From: Methylophilaceae bacterium UBA5127
GTDB taxonomy: Bacteria > Pseudomonadota > Gammaproteobacteria > Burkholderiales > Methylophilaceae
Assembly: GCA_002414145.1 (NCBI GenBank)
Contig: DHYP01000011.1
Location: 18,179 to 23,566 of the forward strand
Length of the DNA: 5,388 nucleotides
Direction: 5' to 3'
In this document: piece after piece, positions 1 through 5,388 of the stretch
How the letters are laid out: each line of letters opens with the position of its first letter
How positions within the stretch are numbered: the first letter of the stretch is position 1
The notes under the pieces: generated by a model
What the model saw: only the letters and a program-made list of their open reading frames with translations
The model's database searches: none
What the model was told of the DNA's origin: nothing
Program-made: the position numbers and the translations under genes

Positions 1-25
1 ATAAAATCATATAGAAAGCTATTGC

Positions 26-982
26 ATGCCCATTTCACAGAACAATGACTTATTCCCAGAAGTTGCGCCATATCATCAAGAATTATTCACAGTTGATAGC
101 ATCCACAGCATTTATTTTGAACAATGTGGCAATCCCGATGGCGTACCCGTTATTTTTCTACATGGTGGCCCAGGAAGTGGTTGCAACGCTAACCAAAGGC
201 GATTTTTTGACCCTAAGCACTATCGCATTATACTCATGGATCAGCGTGGCTGCGGCCGTAGCAAGCCAGAAGGTGAAACACGACAAAACACCACAGATTA
301 TTTAGTTGATGACATTGAAGCGTTAAGGATGCATTTATCCATTGCTGGGTGGCACGTATTTGGCGGATCTTGGGGTAGCACATTGGCGTTAGCTTATGCG
401 TGCTCGCATCCGAGTGCAGTACTGAGCTTGGTTTTGCGCGGCATTTTTTTGAGCCGTCCACAGGAGCTGAGCTGGTTTTTGGGCGAGATTCAACAGTTCT
501 TTCCTGAACCGTGGCAAACATTACTTGCTTATCTACCTGATTCAGACAGATCAACCCCACTCCACGCTTATGAGAAGCTTGTGTTTTCAGAAGACGTAAC
601 AATTAGTATTCCAGCTGCAATTGCTTGGAACGCATACGAGAGCAGCATTATGTCACTCTTACCTAAAGACACTACAAATGAAACCAATGGATTAGTAGAG
701 TTGGCGCGCGCCAGAGTTCAGATACATTATATTAAACATCAATGCTTTATTGCAGATCGCGATTTGCTTGGCGAAGCCAAGGTAAAGCTATCACATATTC
801 CAACCACGATTGTTCAAGGACGCTATGATATGGTCTGTCCACCCATTACCGCATGGGAGCTTTCTCAATCAATGCCACATGCTAAATTTGTGTTAGTGCC
901 AGATGCTGGCCACTCTGCAATGGAAAGTGGTACATGCCGTGCATTGGTTGCTGCGACAGAGCAATTTAAAACACTCCTATAG
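26..982 (+). CDS. pip: Prolyl iminopeptidase (proline aminopeptidase), alpha/beta hydrolase, peptidase family S33
   Basis: This cytoplasmic exopeptidase removes N-terminal proline from peptides. The 318 residues match the usual length of the bacterial family. Visible signatures are the oxyanion-hole motif HGGPG (46-50), the DQRGCGRS block (72-79), the nucleophile elbow GGSWGS with Ser115, the acid Asp268 in GRYDMVCP, and the catalytic His296 in AGHS. The Ser/Asp/His triad is therefore complete. The family's helical cap domain should occupy about residues 135-235. The start is bounded by an in-frame stop at 2-4. The only Shine-Dalgarno-like stretch is a weak purine run, AGAAAG, at 13-18. No signal peptide is seen. 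The next gene follows after 40 bases on the same strand, so co-transcription is possible. The promoter, if it lies directly upstream, is outside the window. Other S33 hydrolases are possible, but the motif set is typical of Pip. Confidence 0.95.
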   Translation: MPISQNNDLFPEVAPYHQELFTVDSIHSIYFEQCGNPDGVPVIFLHGGPGSGCNANQRRFFDPKHYRIILMDQRGCGRSKPEGETRQNTTDYLVDDIEALRMHLSIAGWHVFGGSWGSTLALAYACSHPSAVLSLVLRGIFLSRPQELSWFLGEIQQFFPEPWQTLLAYLPDSDRSTPLHAYEKLVFSEDVTISIPAAIAWNAYESSIMSLLPKDTTNETNGLVELARARVQIHYIKHQCFIADRDLLGEAKVKLSHIPTTIVQGRYDMVCPPITAWELSQSMPHAKFVLVPDAGHSAMESGTCRALVAATEQFKTLL

Positions 983-1022
983 AAGATAAATTTAAAAATT
1001 GATTTAGCACCGAATACTAAAT

Positions 1023-2300
1023 ATGTTAAAAGTGAAAAAGACCTATAACTTAAAAAGGCTTGCAGAACACCCTGCCATGGTGAAGCCTTTAAACACGATT
1101 GCAAAACAAGAATACACTACGCCTTTTTTCGTTCTACGTGAGACATTATCTGGTTTTGCTCGCCATAATGTGATGAGTATGTCTGCATCACTATCATTTT
1201 ATGCATTGTTTGCACTGATTCCGCTTGTACTATTGATCTTTTTTCTGCTGAGCCACTTGGTTTTTTCATCTGATTACGCGATTGTTAAATTAGCGATTCT
1301 TACCAGCAACTTGGTTCCTGACTTCAGCAACAGCATTATGTTAGAAGTTTACAATGCCACACAAACTAAGGCAGCCTGGGGTGCATTAGGCTTGATTGTA
1401 CTGTTATGGGCAATCACTCCATTGGCGAGCGCCATGCGATCAAGCTTTTATACCATTGCAGCAAAAATTGAAGCCCCCTCTTTTTTCAAAAGAAAAATTA
1501 AAGACATCCTGTCCGTCATGGGCATCTTGTTGTTATTTTTTCTATTTACTTCTGCTGGTTTTATTGTAGAGAAAATCATCCGATTTTTAGCAGACCATGC
1601 CAGTGCCGCCCAACTCAACATTCTTGGTTCACTTTTAACGCTATTGCTCACAACAACACTTATCGTAGGTTTCTACCGTGTGTTCTTTCCTATGCGCGTT
1701 GCCTTTAAGCATTTATTGCTAGGTGCTTTTATTACCGCCATCTTATGGCTAGCAATGCGTTATGCTTTTGGATTATTTTTAACGATTAATAAAAATTATG
1801 GTGCAGTGTTTGGTGGCATGAAAGCGATGTTCGTCTCTATTACTTGGCTGTATCTTAATTTTGCCGTTTTTTTATTGGGCACGGAGCTCATCGCCACGCT
1901 CAGGAAAAAGGACGTGCTTCTACTTAAAGGCTTATTTGATGACATCCCCAACAAGACAAATTACATCGCTGCACTCATGAAGCTCTATGGCAAAACTTTG
2001 TCCTTAGGGGATAAGGTCATTACCATAGGCGACATACAAAAAAACTTGTACTTTATTGTAGAAGGAACTGTTCATATCGTACAAAACGAACAAGTAAAGC
2101 GCATCTTGCAAGCAGGCGAGTATTTTGGTGAAGTTGCGATATTGTCGGAGCAACCTTCTCATGTAGAAGCGGTTGTTGTTTCTGAAACAGCACAAATCAT
2201 CGTGATTTATGCAGAAAATGTTGATACCATGCTAGCTGAGGATCCCAAAATTGCGATGCGCTTATTAAAGCAAATGGCCTATAGAATACACAATAATTAA
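1023..2300 (+). CDS. YihY/BrkB family inner-membrane protein with C-terminal cyclic-nucleotide-binding-like domain
   Basis: Residues about 50-295 match the YihY/BrkB family, often mislabelled ribonuclease BN; no nuclease role should be inferred. Six hydrophobic segments are visible, at about 52-81, 117-137, 162-187, 200-222, 231-251 and 268-292. The first contains the family-like SASLSFYALFALIPLVLL stretch. Residues about 320-425 form a cNMP-binding-like beta-roll: GD (336-337), LYFIVEG (342-348), then FGEVAIL (368-374) of the phosphate-binding cassette, and a C-terminal helix. E. coli YihY lacks this extension, which accounts for the length of 425 residues. The cassette lacks the canonical Arg: the GE is followed by LSEQPSHVEA, where cAMP binders have PRxA or ERSA. 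Ligand binding is therefore doubtful. An in-frame stop at 1005-1007 limits the start. No clear Shine-Dalgarno precedes this ATG. Met19 (1077) would give an N-terminus closer to E. coli YihY but has no better ribosome binding site. The substrate and role are unknown. Confidence 0.88.
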   Translation: MLKVKKTYNLKRLAEHPAMVKPLNTIAKQEYTTPFFVLRETLSGFARHNVMSMSASLSFYALFALIPLVLLIFFLLSHLVFSSDYAIVKLAILTSNLVPDFSNSIMLEVYNATQTKAAWGALGLIVLLWAITPLASAMRSSFYTIAAKIEAPSFFKRKIKDILSVMGILLLFFLFTSAGFIVEKIIRFLADHASAAQLNILGSLLTLLLTTTLIVGFYRVFFPMRVAFKHLLLGAFITAILWLAMRYAFGLFLTINKNYGAVFGGMKAMFVSITWLYLNFAVFLLGTELIATLRKKDVLLLKGLFDDIPNKTNYIAALMKLYGKTLSLGDKVITIGDIQKNLYFIVEGTVHIVQNEQVKRILQAGEYFGEVAILSEQPSHVEAVVVSETAQIIVIYAENVDTMLAEDPKIAMRLLKQMAYRIHNN

Positions 2301-2328
2301 TTAACTTATCCATCTACTCAATAGCATT

Positions 2329-3840
2329 ATGGCGATACAGACACAACCTAACGCGCAAGAAGTGAATCAGCTAATACAGCTACTTAACCAGGGTCATCTT
2401 AGTCAAGCAGAATCATTGGTCAAGCAGCTCATTTCTAAGCATCCTAATGTGTTTATGTTGCATCACATCCTAAGCTTAGCTTTAGATCAGCAGCAAAAAT
2501 TTGCTGAGGCCGCTATCAGTTACCAAAATGCGCTAAGTATTCAACCTAACACGCCTGATCTACTATTTAATCTAGCGATTGTACAAACGCATCTCAACAA
2601 AATTCTGGAGGCCGAGCAGACTTATCGCAAAGCGATTGCACTGCAACCACGTTTTTTTGAAGCGCATGGCAACTTAGGGACTTTGTTACAAAAGCAAGGC
2701 AAGTTAGATGAGGCTATCGCCAGTTATCAGGCAGGGTTGGGAATCAATCCGCAAGATGCCCGTGGTTACTTTAACTTAGGCACTGCACTGCGCGACAAAG
2801 GTCTATTACAAGAAGCTATCAACAGTTATCAATCCGCTATTAAACTCTTCCCTAACTATACCGATGCTTACAACAATCTCGGGGAAACCTTACGCGATCA
2901 AGGCAACATGCCGGAAGCTGTTCAGCACTACCAGCAAGCACTGAGCTTAAACCCCAACCATCCTGCTGCAAATTACAATATGGCCGAGTTTTTGTACTTG
3001 GCAAAACGTTATGATGAGGCCATTCCGTATTTTGAACGCTCCCAATTAGATGATTGGGAGGATTGCGTGTTGTATTGCTTATATAAATCCCAACAGTTTG
3101 ATGCATTTAAACAAAGACGCGACCTCATCATTACGCAGAAACCTCACACTGCACCATTTCTGGCCACTCTTTCTACACATTACAGCATCAACTTTAAACA
3201 AGAAGATCCTTATAACTTTTGTAAAAACGGCTTTGATTTTGTATACCACAATGCAATTCCTGAGCTAGCTCCTAACAGCCCTCTACTGCAAAGCCTGTTA
3301 AATGACATACATCATGCGGATATTGCTGAGCGCAAACAAGCGCGGCTTACCAACGGCAAGCAGTCTGCAGGAAATTTATTTAAGCGTCCTGAAGCCTCAT
3401 TTAGAGCGTTAAGCGAATTAGTCAAACGTGAGTTCATGCGCTACCGCAATAAATATGCAGGGGCTGATTGTGAGCTCATCAAGTCATTTCCGACCGAACT
3501 AGAATTCACAAGTTCATGGTTTGTCAAAATGCAACAGGGGGGGCACCTGAATGGACATATTCATGAAATTGGCTGGATTAGCGGTGCAGTATACCTTGCC
3601 ATGCCGAGTACGGAAGAAATCCGCGAAGGTGCATTTGAATACGGCACACATGGGGATGACTACCCGCAGCAACATCAAGACTTCCCCACGCAATTTATCA
3701 AACCTGCTGTGGGCGAGATCGTACTGTTTCCTTCCTCACTTTTTCACCGCACCATCCCATTCAACGCAAAAGAAGAACGTATTTGTGTTGCCTTTGATTT
3801 AAAACCACAACATCAATCCACAGCTCGCTCATCCTACTAG
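2329..3840 (+). CDS. TPR-repeat protein with C-terminal putative 2OG-Fe(II) oxygenase domain
   Basis: The first half is a run of about six tetratricopeptide repeats of 34 residues, at roughly 40-74, 75-108, 109-142, 143-176, 177-210 and 211-239. A degenerate one may lie before them at 8-39. Typical elements are NLGTLLQKQGKLDEAIASYQ and NNLGETLRDQGNMPEAVQHY. Residues about 390-495 resemble the 2OG-Fe(II) oxygenase family often fused to TPRs. They show WFVKMQQGGHLNGHIH with His410 and His412, then SGAVYLAMP, then GEIVLFPSSLFHRTIPF with the distal His473, and finally Arg484 in ERICVAFDL, a candidate 2-oxoglutarate carboxylate ligand. The proximal motif is HxH rather than the textbook HxD. Residues 240-390 are a linker without a recognised motif. 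By family analogy it may hydroxylate a protein or glycan partner held by the TPRs, but the substrate is unknown. There is no signal peptide. An in-frame stop at 2302-2304 fixes this start. No Shine-Dalgarno is evident. The gene follows the preceding one by 28 bases. Confidence 0.87.
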   Translation: MAIQTQPNAQEVNQLIQLLNQGHLSQAESLVKQLISKHPNVFMLHHILSLALDQQQKFAEAAISYQNALSIQPNTPDLLFNLAIVQTHLNKILEAEQTYRKAIALQPRFFEAHGNLGTLLQKQGKLDEAIASYQAGLGINPQDARGYFNLGTALRDKGLLQEAINSYQSAIKLFPNYTDAYNNLGETLRDQGNMPEAVQHYQQALSLNPNHPAANYNMAEFLYLAKRYDEAIPYFERSQLDDWEDCVLYCLYKSQQFDAFKQRRDLIITQKPHTAPFLATLSTHYSINFKQEDPYNFCKNGFDFVYHNAIPELAPNSPLLQSLLNDIHHADIAERKQARLTNGKQSAGNLFKRPEASFRALSELVKREFMRYRNKYAGADCELIKSFPTELEFTSSWFVKMQQGGHLNGHIHEIGWISGAVYLAMPSTEEIREGAFEYGTHGDDYPQQHQDFPTQFIKPAVGEIVLFPSSLFHRTIPFNAKEERICVAFDLKPQHQSTARSSY

Positions 3841-3856
3841 ACAAGCCTTGTGTAGG
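3833..3856 (+). other. Stem-loop spanning the stop codon of the TPR/oxygenase gene
   Basis: CCTAC (3833-3837) pairs with GTAGG (3852-3856), and ACAA (3841-3844) pairs with TTGT (3848-3851) around a GCC loop. This gives nine base pairs with the TAG stop codon (3838-3840) as a three-base bulge. No T-run follows, so it does not qualify as a standard intrinsic terminator. It could protect the 3' end, aid weak termination, or be chance. Confidence 0.3.
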
Positions 3857-3889
3857 CCGCGTAATAGCATGCCTTCTGAGCAATTCGCC

Positions 3890-3917
3890 ATGTATTTGTC
3901 ATATATATTTAATACAT
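3890..3917. promoter_or_regulatory. Candidate operator: inverted repeat flanking the promoter spacer
   Basis: ATGTATT (3890-3896) and AATACAT (3911-3917) are perfect seven-base inverted arms separated by 14 bases. The left arm touches the -35 box and the right arm abuts the -10 box, so a dimeric regulator bound here would overlap RNA polymerase. That geometry suggests repression. No regulator family can be named from the sequence, and the arms are AT-rich, so chance is not excluded. Confidence 0.35.
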
Positions 3918-3923
3918 TATGAT
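3896..3923 (+). promoter_or_regulatory. Sigma70-like promoter for the HD-GYP gene
   Basis: TTGTCA (3896-3901) matches the -35 consensus at five of six bases. TATGAT (3918-3923) matches the -10 consensus at five of six, with a 16-base spacer. It reads toward the response-regulator gene and would start transcription near 3930. It is the best-scoring promoter I can see by eye in this gap. A weaker second possibility is TTGTTA (4007-4012) with TGTAAT (4028-4033), whose 15-base spacing is short. Confidence 0.55.
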
Positions 3924-4045
3924 TAAAATTAAGACTTGTTTTTAACCTAATGATTATAAATAAAAAAGCAAAAAACCGCATTCACCCACCCACTACCCTC
4001 TTTTTTTTGTTAGACTACACGTGCATATGTAATTGTAGGAACAAA

Positions 4046-4070
4046 TTAAGGCGTTAGCGGCGCCTAAGGT
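4046..4070 (+). promoter_or_regulatory. Ribosome binding site of the HD-GYP gene with adjacent hairpin
   Basis: TAAGG (4065-4069) is a good Shine-Dalgarno, six bases before the ATG at 4076. Just upstream, GGCG (4050-4053) pairs with CGCC (4061-4064) around a seven-base loop. TTA (4046-4048) can extend the stem by pairing with TAA (4065-4067) if A4049 is bulged. The hairpin would therefore cover part of the Shine-Dalgarno and could reduce translation. The stem is short and its effect is untested. Confidence 0.4.
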
Positions 4071-4075
4071 ATACC

Positions 4076-5137
4076 ATGAAAATAGCAAGCACTTTTGATG
4101 ATGCAACCATACTGATTATTGACGATCAGACTACGAGTCGCACCATCTTATCGCAAGTCGTCAAGAGTATTCATCCCAAAATACATGTAGTAGAAAAAAC
4201 CAATCCTGAAAATGCATTAGCATGGGCGACAGAACACACTGCTGATTTAATATTGGTCGACTATGTTATGCCAGAAATGAATGGGATTGAATTTGTCAGA
4301 ATGATTAAAACCATTGCTGCATATCAGTTTGTTCCGACAATTATGATTACTATCAAAAAAGATACAGAAACCAGAAATGCCGCGCTCAATGTCGGCGTTA
4401 CCGATTTTCTAAGCAAACCCATTGATGTACAAGAGTGTACTGCCCGTTGCAAAAATTTATTAACTATGCGCCAGCAACATCTCACATTAGAGACTAGAAG
4501 CAATATTTTAGAAAGCTTAGTACAGGCGGCTACCGCAGAAATCAAAGCGAGAGAAAAAGAGACGCTCATGCGTCTAGCCCGTATAGGCGAGTACAAAGAC
4601 TATGAAACATCAAGGCATCTAGTGCGTATGGCTTTGTATGCTAGAGTGCTAGCCGAAGCCTTAGGATTTTCCGAAGAAGACGCAGAAACCATCGAATTAG
4701 CAGCGCCTCTACATGATATTGGAAAAGTAGGCATTCCCGATCACATTCTACTCAAAACGGGTCCATTAGACGAAAATGAACTTCGGATTATGCGAAAACA
4801 CCCCGCCATCGGCTATCAAGTGTTACAGGATAGCCCTTCCAAATATCTACAAAAAGGGGCTGAAATTGCCATGGGTCACCACGAACGTTACGATGGTAAG
4901 GGCTACCCAAATGGGCTTGCTGGCAAAAAAATCCCCATCGCCGCTCGCATTGTTGCGATTGCTGATGTTTTTGACGCGCTCACAAGCGTTCGTCCCTACA
5001 AAGAAGCTTGGAGCATCGACTCTGCTATCCAATATATAGAGGAAGAGGGAGGCAAGCATTTTGACCCTGATGTTGTCAAAATATTAAGCAAAGTCCGCCC
5101 AAGGTTAGAAAAAATCTACGCAGAATACTCCAATTAA
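4076..5137 (+). CDS. Response regulator with REC and HD-GYP domains, predicted cyclic-di-GMP phosphodiesterase
   Basis: Residues about 10-125 are a CheY-like receiver: acid pair Asp16-Asp17, phospho-acceptor Asp62 in LVDYVMP, conserved Thr92 and Lys114 in LSKP. A likely helical linker (about 128-168) leads to an HD-GYP domain. All residues expected for the metal centre are visible: Glu177 and His181 in ETSRH, His213-Asp214 in HDIGKVGIPD, His242 in KHPAIGY, His268-His269 in GHHE, and Asp297 in ADVFDALTS. The signature GKGYP lies at 274-278. The family hydrolyses cyclic-di-GMP to pGpG and/or GMP in the cytoplasm; activity is predicted to depend on receiver phosphorylation. There is no output DNA-binding domain. 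The length of 353 residues is usual for a two-domain REC-HD-GYP protein. An in-frame stop at 4055-4057 bounds the start, which has a good TAAGG site. No histidine kinase or diguanylate cyclase is in the window, so the partner must be encoded elsewhere or beyond its ends. Confidence 0.95.
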   Translation: MKIASTFDDATILIIDDQTTSRTILSQVVKSIHPKIHVVEKTNPENALAWATEHTADLILVDYVMPEMNGIEFVRMIKTIAAYQFVPTIMITIKKDTETRNAALNVGVTDFLSKPIDVQECTARCKNLLTMRQQHLTLETRSNILESLVQAATAEIKAREKETLMRLARIGEYKDYETSRHLVRMALYARVLAEALGFSEEDAETIELAAPLHDIGKVGIPDHILLKTGPLDENELRIMRKHPAIGYQVLQDSPSKYLQKGAEIAMGHHERYDGKGYPNGLAGKKIPIAARIVAIADVFDALTSVRPYKEAWSIDSAIQYIEEEGGKHFDPDVVKILSKVRPRLEKIYAEYSN

Positions 5138-5174
5138 ATCGGCTACTGCGTGTTGTTAACGTTCTAAAATTTTT

Positions 5175-5204
5175 ATGCGTAAATCACGCATGCCCATGAT
5201 TTAC
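5175..5204. repeat. Two overlapping perfect inverted repeats upstream of the FadL-type gene
   Basis: ATGCGT (5175-5180) and ACGCAT (5186-5191) form a six-base inverted repeat with a five-base centre. GTAAATCA (5179-5186) and TGATTTAC (5197-5204) form an eight-base one with a ten-base centre. They share bases, so as RNA they would be mutually exclusive hairpins; as DNA they may be a protein-binding site. No T-run follows, so this is not a clear terminator for the upstream gene. Confidence 0.5.
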
Positions 5205-5214
5205 AATAAATTTG

Positions 5215-5243
5215 TTTTCACTGGCTCAATCTATTACTATGCT
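5215..5243 (+). promoter_or_regulatory. Weak candidate promoter for the FadL-type gene
   Basis: TTTTCA (5215-5220) and TATGCT (5238-5243) each match the sigma70 consensus at four of six positions with a 17-base spacer, giving a leader of about 45 bases. Other registers in this AT-rich stretch score about as well, so the exact position is uncertain. The non-coding gap 5138-5295 otherwise shows only the inverted repeats just upstream. Confidence 0.25.
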
Positions 5244-5295
5244 AATTGAAATGGCAAAAGGTTAAAATTAAAAAAGACGACTTAGGGAGCGCATT

Positions 5296-5388
5296 GTGCA
5301 TAAATCCGTATTTTCAATATTACTGTTAACTTCTCCTTTAATGGCTAATGCTGCAGGATTTGCACTTATCGAACAAAGTGGAAGTGGC
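5296..5388 (+). CDS. FadL/OmpP1/TodX-family outer-membrane transport protein, N-terminal fragment cut by the window end
   Basis: Translation from the GTG gives 31 residues, open at the window edge. The product begins with MHKS and a hydrophobic core (VFSILLLTSPL), then an ANA-A signal-peptidase I site with likely cleavage between Ala19 and Ala20. The mature start AGFALIEQSGSG closely resembles that of FadL-type porins, whose N-terminus forms the hatch plugging the 14-strand barrel. These proteins carry long-chain fatty acids or other hydrophobic compounds such as aromatic hydrocarbons across the outer membrane. The start is supported by AGGGAG (5284-5289) six bases upstream. An internal in-frame ATG at 5341 would remove most of the signal peptide and is unlikely. 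The gene probably has its own promoter, given the 158-base gap after the response regulator. The true substrate cannot be judged from this fragment. Confidence 0.82.
   Translation, partial: MHKSVFSILLLTSPLMANAAGFALIEQSGSG

Larger units (their letters stand above)
3841..4075. other. Non-coding gap before the HD-GYP response regulator
   Basis: This is 235 bases without a credible gene. It holds the end of the stop-codon hairpin, a sigma70-like promoter with flanking inverted repeats (3890-3923), an AT-rich stretch (3901-3975), a C-rich tract followed by eight T (3976-4008), and a small hairpin near the downstream ribosome binding site (4046-4067). If the promoter call is right, the mRNA leader is about 145 bases, long enough for post-transcriptional control. 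I recognise no known riboswitch class in it. Confidence 0.7.

Noticed and set aside
45..305. Open frame of 86 codons with a membrane-like composition, overlapping pip in another frame
   Set aside because: It lies wholly inside a well-supported pip gene covering the HGGPG motif; the hydrophobic look comes from frame-shifted codons, and it has no Shine-Dalgarno site or recognised domain.
234..602. Minus-strand open frame of 122 codons opposite pip
   Set aside because: It is antisense to conserved catalytic coding sequence, matches no family I know, and has no promoter or ribosome binding site; it is a shadow frame.
999..1027. Possible promoter TTGATT-17-TATGTT just before the YihY-cNMP gene
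   Set aside because: The -10 box would overlap the ATG at 1023 and both boxes match the consensus only moderately, so it cannot be supported unless the gene starts further downstream.
3551..3802. Alternative-frame open stretch opposite the oxygenase motif region, starting just after the G7 run
   Set aside because: The annotated frame carries the HxH, distal His and Arg motifs to a normal end, so this frame is not the product of a frameshift and shows no domain.
3841..4075. Cyclic-di-GMP riboswitch in the leader of the HD-GYP gene
   Set aside because: It is tempting from the context, but I see none of the conserved sequence of the known cyclic-di-GMP riboswitch classes, and the only hairpins are small.
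4324..4596. Minus-strand open frame within the response regulator
   Set aside because: It is antisense to the conserved REC domain with no independent support.
5138..5200. Intrinsic terminator after the HD-GYP gene
   Set aside because: The only inverted repeats are not followed by a T-run on the plus strand, so a terminator cannot be claimed.

Overview
The window looks like a chromosomal segment of an AT-rich Gram-negative bacterium. A FadL-type outer-membrane protein start, a YihY/BrkB inner-membrane protein and an HD-GYP response regulator all point to Proteobacteria. The overall flavour (low-to-mid GC by eye, a proteobacterial prolyl iminopeptidase, TPR/oxygenase and HD-GYP genes) would fit a betaproteobacterium such as a Methylophilaceae methylotroph. 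That placement is inference from general familiarity, not from a search. All genes lie on the + strand. I see no tRNA, rRNA, CRISPR array, insertion sequence or phage gene.

Layout. Positions 26-2300 hold a prolyl iminopeptidase (pip) and a YihY/BrkB six-helix membrane protein that carries an extra C-terminal cyclic-nucleotide-binding-like domain. Positions 2329-3840 hold a TPR protein ending in a putative 2OG-Fe(II) oxygenase domain. These three genes are 40 and 28 bases apart and could be one transcript, although their products have no obvious common pathway. Positions 3841-4075 are a 235-base non-coding gap with a good sigma70-like promoter. Seven-base inverted-repeat arms flank its spacer, and a small hairpin lies against the ribosome binding site of the next gene. 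Positions 4076-5137 encode a REC-HD-GYP response regulator, a predicted cyclic-di-GMP phosphodiesterase with all expected metal ligands present. Positions 5138-5295 are a second non-coding gap with two overlapping perfect inverted repeats. From 5296 to the window end runs the start of a FadL/OmpP1/TodX outer-membrane transporter (GTG start, signal peptide, first mature residues).

How the parts may work together: the response regulator is an orphan here (no histidine kinase in the window), has its own promoter, and would lower cyclic-di-GMP when its receiver domain is phosphorylated. The membrane protein with the cNMP-like domain could also sense a nucleotide, but its phosphate-binding cassette lacks the canonical arginine. 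A link between the two through a cyclic nucleotide is only a hypothesis. I found no clear new defence or mobile system. The points most worth a second look are the fused YihY-cNMP protein, the TPR-oxygenase with an HxH motif, and the two palindromic regulatory regions.
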